This document shows positions 5,735 to 6,813 of a stretch of 6,813 nucleotides of DNA, in pieces (positions within the stretch are counted from its first letter, which is position 1; every line of letters begins with the position of its first letter). This stretch comes from Anaerolineales bacterium (GTDB lineage: Bacteria; Chloroflexota; Anaerolineae; 4572-78; J111), in assembly GCA_012032575.1 (NCBI GenBank), contig JAAUSP010000424.1, positions 1 through 6,813 on the forward strand, in the 5' to 3' direction. Below the pieces are notes generated by a model that saw only the letters and a program-made list of their open reading frames with translations, had not been told where the DNA came from and ran no database searches. Both the position numbers and the translations under genes were made by a program.

Positions 5735-6813
5735 ATGCCCACCATCCAAGCCTGGCAGCACATTTACAGCAATGTCGAGAAAGAGCAGTCGCCCCACCGG
5801 CAGGGCGGATTTCAGACCCTTTTTTACTCCAAAGCCGGCTTAACCCCCGCCGAGGTCGAGGAGATGGAAAGCCGCCTGCTTTATTTTCCGTCGCAGGTAG
5901 AGCCGGTCAAGCATCTTTTTTTCACCACCTCGACCGGCAAAGGGATCGTCGCCCAAATTGTCGCCCTGCCCGACCCCGACCAGTTTGGGCGCAAGGGGCG
6001 TTATCTGGCCCACAGTCTGGTTTTGGGCCGGAAAGCCTGGCCCAAATTGAAGCCGACCCATTCCGGGTGTTGGGTCGCTTTACTTTTATCACCAGCGTCA
6101 ACGACGCTTTGCAGCGGGGTAACTTTCAAAGCGGCGACATTCCGCCGGTCAACCTCTCCCTGCCGCCCGACTCGACGGCGCAGCTTGCCGCTGCCCGAAG
6201 CTGGTCGCTGGCTGAATTGAGCAAACTGGCTCTGCTGGCCCTGCGGGTTGACCGGCAGGCCCAAAACCGTGAGGCGATCACCGTCAGCGGCGAGCCGGAC
6301 GAGATTGAAAAAGCGCTGGCTGCGGCTTTTCTGGCCGCGCCGGCGGTCCTGCGCCCGCGTTGTTCCTTTGATACCTATTTTTATCGCTGCAATCTGGTGG
6401 CGACCTATTTCTGGGCCATCGGCCTGCCGGAGCCGCCCGCCAGCGCCCGATTTGCCCTGGTCAATGGAGGAACCCGGCAAGTGACCGGGGATGGTTCGGC
6501 CCAGCCGGAAACAGCCTACGAGCGCTGGGCCGTGGCAGTCATTTCGGCGGGCCGGCTGGACGAATTGGCCCGCCAGCGCGATGGAGCCTTTGCCCTGGCC
6601 GAGTGGCTGGAGGGACGCGACCATGTGGTATCGCTGTTGGACGCTGCTCCCCGTGAGGTGATTGAAGGGGTGTTGGAGGTCAATCCGGCGGCGGTGCAGG
6701 CCCGGCTGCGGCGCGAGGTCGGGGAGCAACTGCCACCGGCTTTGACCAGCGAGTGGCCGAGTCAGCTTTATCGCAATGTCCGGCCTGACCTTTATCAGCA
6801 GTTGCGCCGGGGT
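5735..6813 (+). CDS. GTPase-associated protein 1 (GAP1)-like protein, 5' part, with apparent -1 frameshift
   Basis: The first frame gives MPTIQAWQHIYSNVEKEQ, then GGFQTLFYSKAGLTPAEVEE, LYFPS and GRKGRYLAHSLVLG (codons 1-98). This resembles the N-terminal domain of GAP1 proteins, with its early (H/Q)..Y, GFQ..A.SPGL-type and G.Y.AH.LV motifs. After about 6028 that frame becomes arginine/serine-rich nonsense and stops at 6218-6220. The -1 frame continues without a stop to the edge: PESLAQIEADPFRVL, FTFITSVNDALQRG, a helical stretch with LSKLALLAL, then RCSFDTYFYRCNLVATYFW and further leucine-rich sequence. Joined, at least 360 residues lie in the window. Either one base is missing in the TTTT/GGG run at 6021-6027, by sequencing error or mutation, or the site frameshifts. 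GAP1 proteins are thought to work with the GTPase encoded upstream as regulator or scaffold; the exact N-domain type (possibly GAP1-N2) is uncertain. Confidence 0.75.
6022..6046 (+). other. Apparent frameshift site: T TTG GGC inside an 8-bp hairpin
   Basis: In the reading frame of the GAP1-like gene, 6022-6028 reads T TTG GGC, which fits the X XXY YYZ form of -1 slippery sites. The arms tttgggcc (6022-6029) and ggcccaaa (6039-6046) pair perfectly around a 9-base loop, so the site sits inside a hairpin instead of upstream of one. A second stem (6054-6060 with 6071-6077, 7 bp) starts 25 bases after the heptamer, too far for a usual stimulator. A missing base in the T4/G3 run is the simpler explanation. 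Confidence 0.6.

Noticed and set aside
6001..6729. 242-residue minus-strand reading frame
   Set aside because: It is antisense to the frame-shifted GAP1-like gene, whose plus-strand frame is coherent and open to the edge.

Overview
The window looks like part of a GC-rich bacterial genome, most likely a Chloroflexota (Anaerolineae-like) member. This placement is inference. It rests on the PA14/proline-linker secreted protein, the GTPase and CPRC-protein style, and intergenic hairpins built from 7-8 bp tandem units. No rRNA or taxonomic marker gene is present. No tRNA, CRISPR array, transposase or reverse transcriptase was recognised.

Layout. (1) Positions 1-952, minus strand: the 5' part of a secreted protein with a signal peptide, two PA14-type domains, proline-rich linkers and the probable start of an SH3b domain. 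It runs off the left edge. (2) Positions 953-1211: a divergent intergenic region with a good sigma70-like promoter facing right and a tandem/inverted repeat in the predicted 5' leader. (3) Positions 1212-5616, plus strand: a tight five-gene operon. It encodes a zinc-ribbon plus TRAFAC-type GTPase, three tandem paralogues of a HEAT-like/zinc-ribbon family that I cannot name (called A, B and C here), and a cysteine-free protein with the formylglycine-generating-enzyme (C-type lectin) fold. Genes A/B, B/C and C/FGE-like overlap by 4, 20 and 17 bp, which suggests translational coupling. (4) Positions 5617-5734: a gap holding a hairpin with perfect 16-bp arms. (5) Positions 5735-6813: the 5' part of a protein that resembles GTPase-associated protein 1 (GAP1). 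It carries an apparent -1 frameshift near 6022-6040 and runs off the right edge.

Interpretation. A GTPase next to a GAP1-like protein matches the GTPase-centred biological conflict systems described from comparative genomics by the Aravind group (double-GTPase and GAP1 families). The new element here is the trio of CPRC/CRVC paralogues between the GTPase and the lectin-fold protein. They share an almost invariant C-terminal block. One copy has acquired two membrane segments, has lower GC, and has a C-terminus that is a mosaic of the other two. A working model, which is inference, is this: the GTPase is the switch, the HEAT/zinc-ribbon proteins are adaptors (one at the membrane), the FGE-like fold is a ligand-binding module, and GAP1 is a scaffold or regulator. 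No toxic or nuclease effector is visible, so an effector, if there is one, would lie to the right of the window.
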